Assembly: GCA_027886185.1 (NCBI GenBank)
Contig: WOAB01000593.1
Location: forward strand, 459,001-523,000
Length of the DNA: 64,000 bases
Reading direction: 5' to 3'
From: Rheum nobile
Lineage: Eukaryota > Streptophyta > Magnoliopsida > Caryophyllales > Polygonaceae
Within the stretch, counting starts at the first letter, position 1, and each line of letters starts with the position of its first letter. Below the pieces are notes generated by a model. The model had not been told where the DNA came from. It did no database searches and was given only the letters and a program-made list of their open reading frames with translations. This document shows positions 20,869 to 32,500 of this stretch, in pieces. The position numbers and the translations under genes were made by a program.

Positions 20869-21102
20869 ATTACTAATTAGTGGCTGATGCCATGTATTTT
20901 CTTTTCTTTTCTTTTAAAAATTAAATGGCAACAAATTTTATTTTATTTTTCAAAAAAAATGATTTAACTGAATTATAACGGTGGAGATAACAGAGGATCA
21001 TTTGACGGACTTTTTAAAAAACTCAGGGTTATCACGCAGAATAGTCAAAACCTATGGATATCTCACGGAATTTGTAAAACCTGAGGGTTACAGGAATTCT
21101 CG
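20869..21102 (-). repeat. MULE right terminal inverted repeat
   Basis: Reverse-complement partner of 19137-19377; ends one base before the 9-bp target duplication. Confidence 0.85.
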
Positions 21103-21111
21103 TTTTTATTA

Positions 21112-21424
21112 CTATGAATTTTCAATGCTTCCATAAATGATAATTTATATCAACTTAATAGTTAGTCAGCCGATAAGGCTTTTTTGAATTTCTAACAACA
21201 TGGTGGGGAATATGATATTTGAGAAACCAAACTAAATATTCAGGATATCATCCAATTTACTAAGAACCACCTAGCATAATGGAATATCACAAGGAAATTA
21301 ATTGAGGATGATTTACCGGTAATAACCAAACTAAATATTCAGGATATCATCCAATTTACTATGAACCACCTAGCATAATGGAATATCACACGGAAATTAA
21401 TAGAGGATGATTTACTGGTTATAC
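21112..21424. repeat. Host-side segment with tandem and dispersed duplications
   Basis: A unit of about 97 bases is repeated in tandem (about 21226-21322 and 21323-21421) with few changes. In addition 21117-21223 recurs perfectly at 21457-21563 (107 bases, offset 340). No coding potential. Confidence 0.8.
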
Positions 21425-21449
21425 CACTACTAGAAATAGAGGACAATAT

Positions 21450-22524
21450 GGTGGGGAATTTTCAATGCTTCCATAAATGATAATTTATATCAACTTAATA
21501 GTTAGTCAGCCGATAAGGCTTTTTTGAATTTCTAACAACATGGTGGGGAATATGATATTTGAAAAAGGGGTAGCAATCCTCTAGGGATGCATCAGATGCA
21601 ATGCGCAATTGGAGGATTTCAATCATCTCCTATTCCATTATAACCATACCAAGAAAACAATAGAGAAAATGAATCAATCCACATATGGTATTATTACTTT
21701 CATAAACATAGCAAATAAAAAAATCAATGAAATCATTGATGAAATTCGGCAAAAAACCGATCGCTTGCAGTTTATAGAATTACTGGTTTCTTGGTGGGGA
21801 ATCTGGTTCTATAGAAACCAACAAAGTTTTGGAAGCCCAAATAATGCCAACCACATCAAAGATGTTCCAATTTATATCAAACAACAAATTGAGAACTGGA
21901 ATAAGACAAAAACCTGAAATCCTGACTGCCTAGCAGATGACAGACCTAAACCTCATAGAACAAATAACTTTAGACGACCAATAAAAAAATGGAAAAAACC
22001 TCTAGATAAAATTATTAAAATCAATACTGATGGATCAACAAAAACGAATGGTGAATCTAGCTTTGGCTACATTTTCCGGAACAACAAAGGTGAACCTACT
22101 TTTATCTTTGGGGAGAAATGTGGTACCTCAACCCCATTAAAAACGGAAACGCTTGCGGTAAGAAATGCACTAGTAAAGGCCTATGAATTAGGCATTACCG
22201 ACATACAGCTTGAATGCGATAACCTGACCGTTGTGAATGTCCTTAACCAAATCTGGCACTGTCCATGGGATATTGAAATGATTATTTCTGATATCCTGTG
22301 TGTTTTACAACTTTTCTCCTCAGTGCAAATTTCTCATGTCTTCTGGGAAACAAACGTGGTGGCCGACTTCATCGCTAAGGAGGTCCAACTTAGTTCCTTG
22401 GAAGATATTCGAACTTGTTTAGAATTTGTAATTCTCATCCGAAAGGATGCTATAGACTGAGAAACCGGATCTTCTGTGATTTCTAGTCTAATTCTTACTT
22501 AATCAAAAAAAGAAAAGAAAAAAA
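21450..22524 (+). mobile_element. Second 5'-truncated LINE
   Basis: Ends in an A-rich tail (22503-22524) and is flanked by a perfect 18-bp duplication agaaatagaggacaatat at 21432-21449 and 22525-22542. Its first 107 bases (21457-21563) are an exact copy of DNA lying just upstream of the insertion (21117-21223). Confidence 0.88.
21609..22460 (+). pseudogene. LINE ORF2 C-terminus with RNase H domain
   Basis: One frame, interrupted by TGA at 21915-21917. After the typical lead-in WWGIWFYRNQ come the RNase H motifs IKINTDGSTKTN, KTETLAVRNALVKAYELG, LECDNLTVV and ETNVVADFIAK; the natural stop is TGA at 22458. Except for the one stop the domain looks complete. It belongs to a different LINE family from the fragment at 19383, with little residue identity outside the motifs. 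Confidence 0.85.
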
Positions 22525-22787
22525 AGAAATAGAGGACAATATCGACACTATTGTTTTGACACTTCACACTTATTCTTTGTCTCGATACAATTTTGGGCAT
22601 GCGAAATCTATGACAAATATCGACAATATTTTTCGTCGAAGAATTTCGACACTATAGTGTGTCAAAAAGCACATATATATCGACACCTTTCTCTCTCACA
22701 ATTTAACCCTAAAATACGTAACCCAATCTCACACACCCTCTAAGAACATATATGATTCTCTATCCCTCTCACTCTCAAACCCCCATT

Positions 22788-24884
22788 TGTAACACCCCCA
22801 AATATATAACCTTGAAGGCATTACCGCTAGTGACCTCAGACGTTCTGTCCGATGTCACCCAAAGCTTTACCAGTTGATATAAATCATCAAACAACAATTA
22901 TGATACAAAATATCATAACTTTCATTTAAACCAAGGTTTTAGGATTACATCCATGAACCAAATACATCAGAAATACAGCGGACGTCTTTACACAACACAT
23001 ATTTAACACAGCGGAAGACTTTAAATAACCAACAAAAGGGTCTTGATCGCAATGATCACCCGTCAAGGATCTTAACCTGGATCACTTGTCAAAAACATTG
23101 TTTGTCTTCATAGTCGTTCTAGCCTTCACAGGACGGCAACTTATCTGATGTGCCGAATCGAACGGATGACACCAGCCAACCATGCAGAGAATAATTTCGG
23201 TTGGTTAGTCTAATGAAAGACTATGCAAGGGTACAAAGCAGAGTGGTTCAAAGTAGTCGTATTAGGTTAGACTCATCGTCTCTCGAATAACAGTCGATAA
23301 CGATAGTCAACCACCATACTCCTACTGGAATACATAAAAAGACATGATCAAGAGAAGATTCTGGAGACCGAGTCTCACAGCAATCAATCCCAAAAGAAGA
23401 CTCCAACGAAATGAGCCTTATCGGAAACATGACAAATGTTGGGGAACATAAATAATAATCATACAAGCGTTTAAAACGACTTGATGTTTTGGTTCACGAC
23501 CAACCTCATCGCACAATGTGAATCCAGATTGGAAAGAGAACTTTATTCTGATCAAAGTCCAGACGAGATTTCCTAGCTGCACTACTCGCCCAAGGGTATA
23601 TTAATTATGTGCGACAACGGCACTTATCTTATTTAATTCCAAAACACACATCACGTTATAAGCTTTTATATCCACATCGCAGAGTCCAAGCCTCTATATC
23701 CACATCACGGTTGGTCATGACCAGAAAGTTTGGCATAGGGTCTTGATCGCCCTGTTATTGCCAAGTTATAAAGAAACGAATGGACCTCGCAAAGTCCAAG
23801 CGTTCCTACGAATACTCGTGCTAACTAACAGTTCAACACAGTAATAGTCCACATCAAAGCCAACATGGCAAACATCATAAACATATCTATACTAGCGTCG
23901 TTCTAGCAGATATACAACCTAGTATAATATCTTTATTTAATCACATATATATATTAGCATTGTTCTAGCAGATATACAACCTATTATAATATCTTTTAAA
24001 ATCACAAATAGTTATCAATACTGTTCCCAACGAAAACAGTAAATCATCCCAAACTAATTAACAATTAAACAATTGATAATTAATTGAAATATGGAATGAT
24101 GAGCAAGAGCGAACCGCCACTTGCCTAGAGTAGATTCGGCGATGAATCTAGACGAGACGACTACTGATGATATCCCTTCCGAGGATATGGCCTATGCTTC
24201 AGATAGCTCGAGCAGATTACGGGTCCACACGCGATCCAGCATATGACATATTAATTAATATCAATTAATTTGTCTGGACGAACTCAAGGAATTAAATCCA
24301 ATAAATTCTTATGATTTTAAATCATAAGAATATTGATTGAATTTTCCTAAAGACATATACGGATAAAAGGGAATCGAAATTATACCGCTCGAATAATTTC
24401 GGGTTAAATCTGGACCGAAGGCTAAATGGGCTTCTCGGCCCAACAAGGAAGCTAGCAAAGGAGGGGCCCACCACACTTTGCTTCTTCTTCCCCACGTAAC
24501 AACACATCACGCAGCAACCACAACAACGCACAACAGCGGCAACGCTGGGGTCTTCGCCGCCTCGTCGCCGACGAGAGCAGCCATCAGCAGCGGCTCAGCA
24601 GTAGTACCACGCAGCAACAACATCGGCGGTGGTGGCTTTACTTAGCAACCAGCAGCAGCCAACAGAACGCAGCAGCTCCGATGGCGTCTTCGTCGCCGAG
24701 AAGGGCAGCAGCGGCGGCGGAGGCACGAAGCAACAGCCAGCGGGTTGGCTGTTAGGCCAACTCCGGAGACAGCCGTTGGGCTGGGCCTTGGGGCCGGGTT
24801 GGAGTGTATGGGTTGTGGCCCATGTGGACAACCAAGCGGCGTCGGCACCGGTTGGTGGCTGGGTGGCTGGCTTGGGGTGTTACA
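22788..24884 (-). repeat. Solo Tekay LTR
   Basis: Reads TGTAACACCCCC...GGGGTGTTACA on the plus strand, so the minus strand is sense. It is flanked by ccatt at 22783-22787 and 24885-24889. It matches the Tekay LTR at 15101-17494 in reverse over much of its length. No internal sequence remains, which points to recombination between the two LTRs of a former full element. Confidence 0.9.
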
Positions 24885-25172
24885 CCATTCTCTATCTTTA
24901 TCTCTCCCTCTCAAACCCGATTATTCCCATTCTCTGGTGGTCGGAGCTCGTCGGCGTTGGAGCTCGTCGGCATCTCCTTGAAGATTCCAGAGCTAGAATC
25001 TCAACGTCCTTGGAGTGAATCGTCCTCTATTTCCCGCCTTTTGTTTTCTGTCTCAATTCGAGCACATAATTTATGACGCACCTCTAATGGTTTGTTTTGA
25101 TTTTGCGATTTACAGTTTCTTTCAACCTTGGAGAGCACAACCTAAGTAGACTCGAATTTTTTGGAAGGTTAG
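24885..25172. other. Unassigned segment between solo LTR and CRM element
   Basis: CT-rich and GC-rich at first, resembling a plant 5' untranslated region, with an acceptor-like atttacag near 25108. It probably continues 22543-22787 and resumes at 40480. No protein recognised. Confidence 0.35.
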
Positions 25173-25910
25173 TGATGACTCCATGCCTACCCCTATGACG
25201 GCGAGAGACGAAGAGGACCTCCTTAGGGTGCGTTCCGATGGACCGATGACTAGAGCTCGTGCTGGAAGCATTGCCAGAGCTACTCAATCTCTAGTCACCC
25301 GCATGGATGCGAGCTTTGGGTCCGAGCCAAGTTGTTCGTGGGTCTCCCTTTCGACCCTTGATTTCTAGGGGGTTATCTTGCGATTCCGCCCCGGGCCCGC
25401 TTTCTATTTATAGCTTTGCTTGTTATGTTTTGCATTCCCTTTTTAGAATGATATAATGGATTGGGCCTTGTATCTTGGGCCTACGCCCATTAGGGTTTCC
25501 TCTTCAACCCTAGTTTTCCCTTTGATTTTCTATTAATAGGGTAGAACTCTCATTGTATTTCTCAAGTTAAGTTTAAGACAATCTAGTGGAGAGTCCCTCC
25601 TAGTTGTCACTTGGCTTCACCTCTCTCTCTCTTTGAAGGCTCTTCTAGCCTTTTCTCAAAGTTCTCTAAGGAGCCATAACGTTGGCCTCCTTCCACCACC
25701 TCGGGTGTTCATAACGTTGAACCCCTCCTCTCATCCGCCGCCGGGGTTTGATCCGCCAAACCCAAGAAAGGGGAACATAACGTTGTTTCCCTTGAAGGAG
25801 TTCTTGAAGAAAGCCAAGAACACGAAGAACGCAAAGAACGAGTGCTTGCTTGGGAAGAACAAATGATCTGGATCTAGATCGGTCTTGCTCCGTGGGGATC
25901 GATCGTATCA
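25173..25910 (+). repeat. CRM 5' LTR
   Basis: Starts TGATGACTCCATGCC and ends TCGTATCA. It retains about 100 bases with a tatttata string (around 25404-25411) that the 3' LTR lacks. Its first 196 bases are an open frame that carries the C-terminal integrase tail (see next entry). Confidence 0.9.
25183..25368 (+). pseudogene. CR-motif tail of CRM integrase, 5' LTR copy
   Basis: In CRM elements the integrase C-terminus runs into the 3' LTR and contains a short CR motif thought to steer integration to centromeric chromatin. The same DNA is therefore present, untranslated, in the 5' LTR. Here it is intact: the frame contains DGPMTRARAGSIARA and ends at 25366. The working copy in the 3' LTR has lost 8 bases and stops before the motif. 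Confidence 0.7.
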
Positions 25911-25912
25911 AT

Positions 25913-25925
25913 TGGTATCAGAGCC
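25913..25925 (+). promoter_or_regulatory. CRM primer-binding site (tRNA-iMet type)
   Basis: TGGTATCAGAGCC two bases after the 5' LTR, complementary to the 3' end of initiator tRNA-Met. Confidence 0.9.
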
Positions 25926-26762
25926 ATTCCTCAAGCTAAGTTTCTTGTTCCTTTCGATCTTTAAATTTTGGCACTTAATTCCGTTTCTAAGTTTGTTCAT
26001 ATATTTCCATTGCTTCCGCCATTCTTCCCTTCGTAAGGTCGGTGCATGCGTGATTCTTCACTTTGTGCCCGTTCGTTACCGCTCACCTTCACTTGTGCGG
26101 TTCAAGCGTGATTCTTCATTGCTTGACCGTCCATTTCCGAGGTCAAAAAAAAAAACCGAAGACTCCCGTGTCCCGAGTAGCTTATAGTTGTTCATGCAAG
26201 TAGATAACTTTGCATAAAGTTGTCTTAAATGCTTTTCATCTTTTAGATTTAATTTAATTGAAATTGTGCTTGCTTTTCTTCCTTATTAGTTGCTTGTCTC
26301 TTCTTATCTCCAATCACACATCAACATAAAGCTTGTGTGACTTCTTTCAAAAAAAAAAAAAAGCTTGCGTCCTTTTTTTTTAAAAAAAAAAAGAGAAAAG
26401 AAAAGGGTAAAGATCCCCCGCTTAGCGCAAGGTTTCCATTTCCTTTCCTTCCATTGTCTAAATTGCGACACGTGTAAAAGGTTTGATTTGTCTTGCTATC
26501 TTTCAAGAAGACTTACTTCTAACACGTGAAAATCATTGTTGACTCTTTGTGCATCACGACGCTTGTGTGAATCAATTGCTTGCTACTTCATTGCTTTTAG
26601 CCTTACGTCAAGCCTAATCCGCCTCACGCTTGCCCAAAGTTCTCGGCTCTTGAGTGCCAAATTTTGGGTCGTTTGTGACAAGGACTTGGTTTGTCGTTAG
26701 GATCTCTTGCCTTTGAATACTTTGATCCCAGTGTGTGCATGATTACAATAGGTTCGGTTTCC
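25926..26762 (+). other. CRM untranslated leader
   Basis: About 840 bases between primer site and gag start, pyrimidine-rich, without a convincing reading frame. It has neighbouring A and T homopolymers at 26347-26395 that would form a hairpin. Nothing else recognised. Confidence 0.6.
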
Positions 26763-26773
26763 ATGGATCAAAA
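26763..26773 (+). pseudogene. gag: CRM gag, first codons
   Basis: ATG GAT CAA AA, then the Tekay LTR insertion. The codon is completed at 31040, where the frame continues VEHDEAPVGNQEQ. The break is exactly at the 5-bp target duplication caaaa (26769-26773, 31035-31039). Confidence 0.8.
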
Positions 26774-29700
26774 TGTAACACCCCCAAATCGTAACCCATT
26801 TGGAAAGGTATTACTGCCAGTGACCTCGGTTTTCACACCGAAGCCACCCCAGGCTTTACCATTGAAACACAATTCATAAAGAACAATTATGATACAAAAT
26901 TACCATAACTTTCATTTAAACATAGTCGCGGAATTTCAACACAATTCTAAATGCGACAAAATACAGAGTTATTACAATACAGCGGAAGAATTAAAATAAT
27001 TTACAAGAGTATTGACTTCAGTAGTCAACGCCCAAAGATCGTAGCCTGATTAAAACATTTTCAAATACCGTTCATATTCATAGTCGATCTAGCCTTCATG
27101 GGTCCTCGACTCATCTGATGTGCCGAATCGAACGGATGACACCAGCCAACCATGCAGAGAATAATTACGATTGGTTAGTCTAATGAAAGACTATGCAAGG
27201 GTACAAAGCAGAGTGGTTCGAAGTAGTCGTATTAGGTTAGACTCATCGTTTCTTGAATTAAAACCGATGACGATAGTCAACCACCATACTCCTACTGGAA
27301 TATATCAAGCAGCATGATCAAGAGAAGATTCTGGAAGACCGAGTCTTACAACAATCAACCCAAAAGAAGACTCCAATGAAAGTGAGTCTTAACAGAAATA
27401 TGACAAATGTTGGGGAACATTAATAATTTCATACAAGCGTTCAAAAACGACTTGATGTTTCGGTTCACGACCAACCTCACCGCCCCAGGGCGAATCCAGA
27501 TTGGAAAGAGAACGTACTCTGATCAAAGTCAAGACGAGCTTTCCTAGCTGCACTATTTCCTAGCTACGCTACTCGCCTGAGAATATATTTAATTATGTGC
27601 GACAACGGCACTTATCTCATTTAATTCCAAAATGATAATCACGTTATAAGCTTTTAAATCTCCTCACAAGAGATATCGGATCTCCTCACAAGAGATATCA
27701 GATCTCCTCACAAGAGATATCAGAGGGAATAAATCCCGAAAGATTTGGCACTAGCGAAGTGCACCAACCCTGAGTACGGACATGGTCATGACTAGAGAGA
27801 GTACTGGGGAAAAATCCACCAAGTACTAGTTATAAAGAAACAGCTAAACCCCCACAAGGTACATAGCGTTCCTACGAATACTCGTTCTAACTAAACAGTT
27901 ACGAACGCAGTAATAATTCACATCAACGTTAAGAATACTTGTGCTAACTAAACAGTTAACGCACAATAATAATCACACCAAAGCCATTAAGGTCAATAAC
28001 AGATATAATAGCGTTGTTCTAGCAGATATACAACCTATTATAATATCTTTTAAAATCACAAACAGTTATCAAAACTGTTCCCAACGAAAACAGTAAATCA
28101 TCCCAAATTAATTAACAACTAAACAATTGATAATTAATTGAAATATGGAATGATGAGCAAGAGCGAACCGCCACTTGCCTGGAATAGATTCGGCCATGAA
28201 TCTGGACGAGACGACTACCGAAAATATCCTTTCCAAGGATATGGCTTAAGCTTCAGATAGCTCCAACTGATTACGAGTCCACACGCGATCCAGCGAATCA
28301 CGTTCTAACTAACAAATTAATTAACTATCAATTAATTTGCCTGGACGAACTTAAGGAATTAAATTTAATAAATTTTTATGATTATAAATCATAAAAATAT
28401 TTATTAAATTTTCCTAAAGAAAAATACGGACGAAAGGGGGTCGAAGTTATACCGCTCGAATAATTTCGGGTTAAATTTGGACTGGAAGAGTTTTGGGTTT
28501 TTACGGCCCAACAAGAATTAAACAAGGAGAGGGCCCCACTCCTTCTTCTTCCTCAAATAATAATAACAGCACAACGGCGCAACGCAACAACACAACAACG
28601 ACAACAACCACGCGGGGCTTCGCCAGGGCTTCTCGACGCTTCGTCGCCGTCGGCCGGCAACGGACAGCAGCGGCTCGTGGTTCAGCAGCAGCCCACGACG
28701 CCGGGAAAGACAGCAGCAGCTTTCGACGAATCGCAGCAGCTCCGGCGAACTCGAGCAAGACCGGCGACGACGGTGATGGCTCGGACGAGGGCTGCCTTCA
28801 ACCACCGCAGCAAGCACACCTCCTGGGCTCCTCTGGCAACACTCCAACGTACCCAGGAACGCCGGCGAACTCCATGGATTCCGGCGAGAAGAAAACCGAG
28901 AGGGAGAGAGAGACGGGAGAGAGATGTGGGTTGATGGCTGCTCCCATCGAGATCCTTAAATAGCCCAGGGGAGGAGACGTTTGGAAGGGTTACTCATCAG
29001 CTCCTCCATCCAATGCATTGACAAGTGCCCGGACAACAATTACACGGAGGGAGTATCGTGGCAAGACAAGCAGGAATTCGTGGCAAAGTTTAAGAGAATT
29101 GGCTTTTGGTATTGGTTTTAAACTCCGGAAATTATATGTTTGTCTCCAAACAAATATTCTAAGTCCCGAAAATACATTGAATGTATTTTATACCACTCAA
29201 GAAATTATTTCGGAGATCATGGATGTTACGGAAAAATCCGAACTCCACTGAAAGCGAAATAATTAATTTGAACGAAGGTTGGGAAAATTACCCAAATATC
29301 CTTACTAAAAATTGAGGGATATATTTAATTATGTGCGACAACGGCACTTATCTCATTTAATTCCAAAACGATCATCACGTTATAAGCTTTTAAATCTCCT
29401 CACAAGAGATATCGGATCTCCTCACAAGAGATATTAGATCTCCTCACAAGAGATATCAGAGGGAATAAATCCCGAAAGATTTGGCACTAGCGAAGTGCAC
29501 CAACCCTGAGTAAGGACATGGTCATGACCAGAGAGAGTACTGGGGAAAAATCCACCAAGTACTAGTTATAAAGAAACAGCTAAACCCCCACAAGGTACAT
29601 AGCGTTCCTACGAATACTCGTTCTAACTAAACAGTTACGAACGCAGTATTAATTCACATCAACGTTAAGAATACTTGTGCTGACTAAACAGTTAACGCAC

Positions 29701-31034
29701 AATAATAATCACATCAAAGCCATTAAGGCCAATAACAGATATAATAGCGTTGTTCTAGCAGATATACAACCTATTATAATATCTTTTAAAATCACAAACA
29801 GTTATCAAAACTGTTCCCAACGAAAACAGTAAATCATCCCAAATTAATTAACAACTAAACAATTGATAATTAATTGAAATATGGAATGACGAGCAAGAGC
29901 GAACCGCCACTTGCCTGGAATAGATTCGGCGATGAATCTGGACGAGACGACTACCGAAAATATCCTTTCCAAGGATATGGCTTAAGCTTCAGATAGCTCT
30001 AACGGATTACGAGTCCACACGCGATCCAACGAATCACGTTCTAACTAACAAATTAATTAACTATCAATTAATTTGCCTGGACGAACTTAAGGAATTAAAT
30101 TTAATAAATTTTTATGATTATAAATCATAAAAATATTTATTAAATTTTCCTAAAGAAAAATACGGACGAAAGGGGATCGAAATTATACCGCTCGAATAAT
30201 TTCGGGTTAAATTTGGACTGGAAGAGTTTTGGGTTTTTACGGCCCAACAAGAATTAAACAAGGAGAGGGCCCCACTGCTTCTTCTTCCTCAAATAATAAT
30301 AACAGCACAATGGCGCAACGCAACAACACAACAACGAAAACAACCACGCGGGGCTTCGCCGGGGCTTCTCAACGCTTCGTCGCCGTCGGCCGGCAACGGA
30401 CAGCAGCGGCTCGTGGTTCAGCAGCAGCTTTCGACGAATCGCAGCAGCTCCGACGAACTCGAGCAAGACCGGCAACGACGGTGATGGCTCGGACGAGGGC
30501 TGCCTTCAACCACCGCAGCAAGCACACCTCCTGGGCTCCTCTGGCAACACTCCAACAAACCCAGGAACGCCGCCGGACTCCATGGATTCCGGCGAGAAGA
30601 AAACTGAGAGGGAGAGAGAGACGAGAGAGAGTTGTGGGTTGATGGCTGCTCCCATCGAGATCCTTAAATATCCCAGGGGAGGAGACGTTTGGAAGGGTTA
30701 CTCATCAACTCCTCCAGCCAATGCATTGACAAGTGCCCGGACAACAATTACACGGAGGGAGTATCATGGCAAGACAAGCAAGATATCGTGGCAAAGTTTA
30801 AGAGAATTGGCTTTTGGTATGGGTTTTAAACCCCGAAAATTATATGTTTGTCTCCAAACAAATATTCTAAGTCCTGAAAATACATTGAATGTATTTTATA
30901 CCACTCAAGAAATTATTTCGGAGATCATGGATGTTATGGAAAAATCCAAACTCCACTGAAAGCGAAATAATTAATTTGAACAAAGGTTGGGACAATTACC
31001 CAAATATCCTTACTAAAAATTGAGGGATATTACA
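26774..31034 (-). repeat. Tekay LTR with an internal 1.7-kb tandem duplication
   Basis: TGTAACACCCCC at 26774 and GGGATATTACA at 31034, flanked by caaaa. The stretch 27583-29318 is repeated at 29319-31030 (1736 and 1712 bases; the second lacks 24 bases near 30428). The repeat junction has the microhomology atat. Without the duplication it is one solo LTR of about 2.5 kb, of the TGTAATATCCCTC subfamily also seen at 62258. The two 'MGFYGPTRIKQ' frames at 28493 and 30229 are copies of one non-coding GC-rich region. Confidence 0.85.
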
Positions 31035-31039
31035 CAAAA

Positions 31040-32500
31040 TGTCGAGCATGACGAAGCACCCGTCGGCAACCAAGAGCAAGTAGCAAACCGTTCCTCGTCC
31101 GAGGCCACCGCTAGCCTCCTTGCCCTCGTTGCGGAGTTACGTGCCGAAAATACCGCTCTCCGTACTGCCCAAGAGTCTAGACCCCTGATGCCCACGGGTC
31201 TGCCACCACAACTTTTTATGGACCCGGCCGTCGAGGCTTAAGCTAGAGAAGGAGCCGCCTTACTCCGAGGCAAAGATCCCATGGCTCCCTCGACCTCGCG
31301 TCAACCGGTGCTTCCCCGCCCCTTGAGGTCTCAGGTCGACAGCCACCCCGGCCGTGTCAACCATCGAGATCACCACGAACCTAGGGCGTCCCACTCTCGC
31401 CCGAGTCATTCCTTGGGACGTGATCCACCCGGCAATGACTACTACCTGGCTCCGGAGGATCCTCTTCTCTATGTGGATACTCGAAACCGAACCAAGGTTA
31501 CGGAACGCTTTGCTAGGTGTTTCCCATCAGGTGGCCGCAATAGTCACACCGCCTATGGTAGTGATTATCCTGATTTTGAGGGCGACGAAGAGGACTTACA
31601 AGTTGCCTCCAATGAAAGGCCATACCACTCTCCGATCGGTGAGATCTATGATAGTGATCGTGATGAAGATTGGATTCCCCCACCCCGTCCCGGGCCTCGC
31701 AACCAACGAGAACACCATGGCCTTGATCCCCGCCATGATCCCGATTGGTCACTAGAAGCACGCCGTGGTCCTCCGCAATGCCACCATGAGCCGCCGGATG
31801 ATTATGATTCAGACTCAGACGAGGACCCTCGTCGCGATCCTAGGCCGCCCCGAGATCGCGACCCATCTAGGAGCCAATACCTAGCTCGTCGTCCCGAGAT
31901 CAAGGTGAAGCTTGACTACTTCGCCGATGAGTATGACGCATCCAAGTTTATTGAATGGAGGCAGTCCTGTGAAGATGCCTTTGCTTATTGTCAGTATTTC
32001 CCGAGAGAAAAAGCCAGGGCAGCCGCTCTACATTTCACCGACAACGCTCGTGCTTGGTGGGCTCGACTCCAGAAAAAGTCAGGGCAGCCGCTCTACTTCT
32101 TGGTCATGTATGTCATGACCAAGAAGTACGTTCCAGAAGACTATGCTGAACAGATGTGCCTTCAGATCGCCCTCTCCGAGCAGGGAAACCACAACCCCCT
32201 TGAGTACTTTGCTGAGCTCGAGGATCTGTGCCACAAAGCCGGTCTTCACCATTCAACTATAGCCATGCACACGACCTTCATGCGTGGGTTACATGTGGAG
32301 ATCCGGGATCAACTCCGAATTCTCAACATCAAGGATATCCACACCTTGACTCACACGGCTATGGAGATCCACAACCAGAACCAACGACGGAAGAAGGCGG
32401 CTTGGGCCCGCAACTTCGCTTCAAGGTTTCGCCCCACCCCGGCTTCGACCTCATCAGGACCACCCCGGCCTTCGATCCCCACTCGCCCCGGTTATCCGCC
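31040..32500 (+). pseudogene. gag: CRM gag, main part (capsid)
   Basis: Same frame as the start at 26763. After a short N-terminus there is a TAA at 31239-31241, then a long open frame. The first half is Asp/Arg/Pro-rich; the capsid-type gag domain lies about 31890-32380 (KLDYFADEYDASKFIEWRQS, ARAWWARLQKKSG, EYFAELEDLCHKAGL). The frame runs into the solo Athila LTR at 32501, and the zinc knuckle lies beyond it at 34282 in another frame, so one more small indel is present. Gag would package element RNA. Confidence 0.85.

Larger units (their letters stand above)
19137..21102. mobile_element. Mutator-like element (MULE) without transposase
   Basis: Long imperfect terminal inverted repeats (19137-19377 and 20869-21102) share blocks such as TAACCCTCAGGTTTT and CTGAGTTTTTTAAAAAGTCC. 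The outer flanks are a 9-bp direct repeat, tttttatta, at 19128-19136 and 21103-21111, the length made by Mutator transposases. Inside are a LINE fragment and about 730 bases of cargo-like DNA; no transposase is seen. It would be moved in trans. Confidence 0.88.
21425..22787 (+). mobile_element. CACTA (En/Spm) element left end, split by a LINE
   Basis: Starts CACTACTAGAAAT, the classic CACTA terminal repeat. Outside the LINE (21450-22542) the sequence has many short copies of tcgacac and its complement, as in CACTA subterminal regions. The right terminal repeat is not in the window; 24885-25172 and 40480-41054 may be its interior. Confidence 0.6.

Noticed and set aside
24629..25018. Frames in the GC-rich part of the solo Tekay LTR
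   Set aside because: They lie within or across the LTR boundary at 24884 and have no recognisable domain.
28493..28963. Two similar frames starting MGFYGPTRIKQ (28493 and 30229)
   Set aside because: They are the two halves of a duplication inside a reversed Tekay LTR, are antisense to it, and have a low-complexity Thr/Asn/Ala composition.
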